A DNA stretch of 21,941 bases, taken from an uncultured Nostocoides sp. (GTDB taxonomy: Bacteria > Actinomycetota > Actinomycetes > Actinomycetales > Dermatophilaceae). Of the stretch, positions 21,822-21,941 are shown piece after piece (position 1 is the stretch's first letter; each line of letters starts with the position of its first letter). The notes under the pieces were generated by a model that was given only the letters and a program-made list of their open reading frames with translations, was not told the origin of the DNA and ran no database searches. The stretch lies in contig CAKZIH010000058.1 of NCBI GenBank assembly GCA_936931335.1, forward strand, positions 1-21,941, in the 5' to 3' direction. Both the position numbers and the translations under genes were made by a program.

Positions 21822-21941
21822 ATGCCGAAGAACAAGACCCACAGTGGGGCCAAGAAGCGCTTCCGGATCACCGGCAGCGGCAAGATCATGCGCCAGCGCG
21901 CCAACCACGTGCACAAGTTCCACGAGAAGTCCCCGCAGCAC
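21822..21941 (+). CDS. rpmI: 50S ribosomal protein L35, 5' part
   Basis: The first 40 codons, MPKNKTHSGAKKRFRITGSG followed by KIMRQRANHVHKFHEKS, match L35, a small basic large-subunit protein of about 64 residues; the remainder lies beyond the right edge. AAGGAG (21805-21810) sits 11 bases upstream of the ATG, somewhat far. Position after infC matches the classic infC-rpmI-rplT operon, so rplT is expected next. Confidence 0.97.
   Translation, partial: MPKNKTHSGAKKRFRITGSGKIMRQRANHVHKFHEKSPQH

Overview
The window comes from a high-GC actinobacterium, most likely of the order Micrococcales (an Intrasporangiaceae/Dermatophilaceae-type genome). I infer this from the strongly G/C-ending codons, the panB - glnA2 - glnE order shared with other actinobacteria, a PriA-type HisA, a MapB-like methionine aminopeptidase, an actinobacterial RNB-family ribonuclease, and an infC - rpmI operon whose IF3 starts at ATC. 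I cannot name the genus from sequence alone. Nearly all genes are chromosomal housekeeping genes; no tRNA, rRNA, transposase, integrase or CRISPR array was seen.

Layout. 1-761: 3' part of metZ (homocysteine synthesis). 816-2309: RNB-domain ribonuclease. 2341-2723: RNase P RNA with a good promoter. 2748-3957: an MBL-fold hydrolase and a small methyltransferase-like protein, closed by a hairpin terminator facing a short SPOR-like gene on the minus strand. 4239-5102: map. 5368-6339: a DUF559-type nuclease gene with an AbiEi-like N-terminus, bracketed by two arrays of a 13-bp motif in alternating orientation with a 62-bp period. 6508-7425: panB on the minus strand. 7697-10039: a large secreted M6 (immune inhibitor A) metalloprotease with a strong terminator. 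10210-14615: glnA2 and glnE (nitrogen metabolism), with a GlnR-like box before glnA2. 14660-20742: histidine operon hisD-hisC-hisB-(unknown)-hisH-hisA/priA-sseB-like, mostly with overlapping or nearly touching ends; the one wide gap (hisH-hisA) holds a 17-18 bp tandem repeat. 20797-21941: promoter, long structured leader, infC and the start of rpmI (translation).

Several genes share one design: a TANNNT -10 box ending 6-8 bases before the ATG with no Shine-Dalgarno sequence, implying leaderless transcripts (RNB gene, MBL gene, map, panB, glnE, hisD). The RBS-led genes are the secreted protease, the SPOR-like gene, infC, rpmI and operon-internal his genes.

The most unusual element is the repeat-flanked nuclease between map and panB: five paired motifs (two upstream, three downstream), each pair made of GGCAGNANTGGGG, a 20-22 bp spacer and the reverse complement, joined by 16-bp linkers. 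I do not know a described system with this arrangement. It is the best candidate for something new here.
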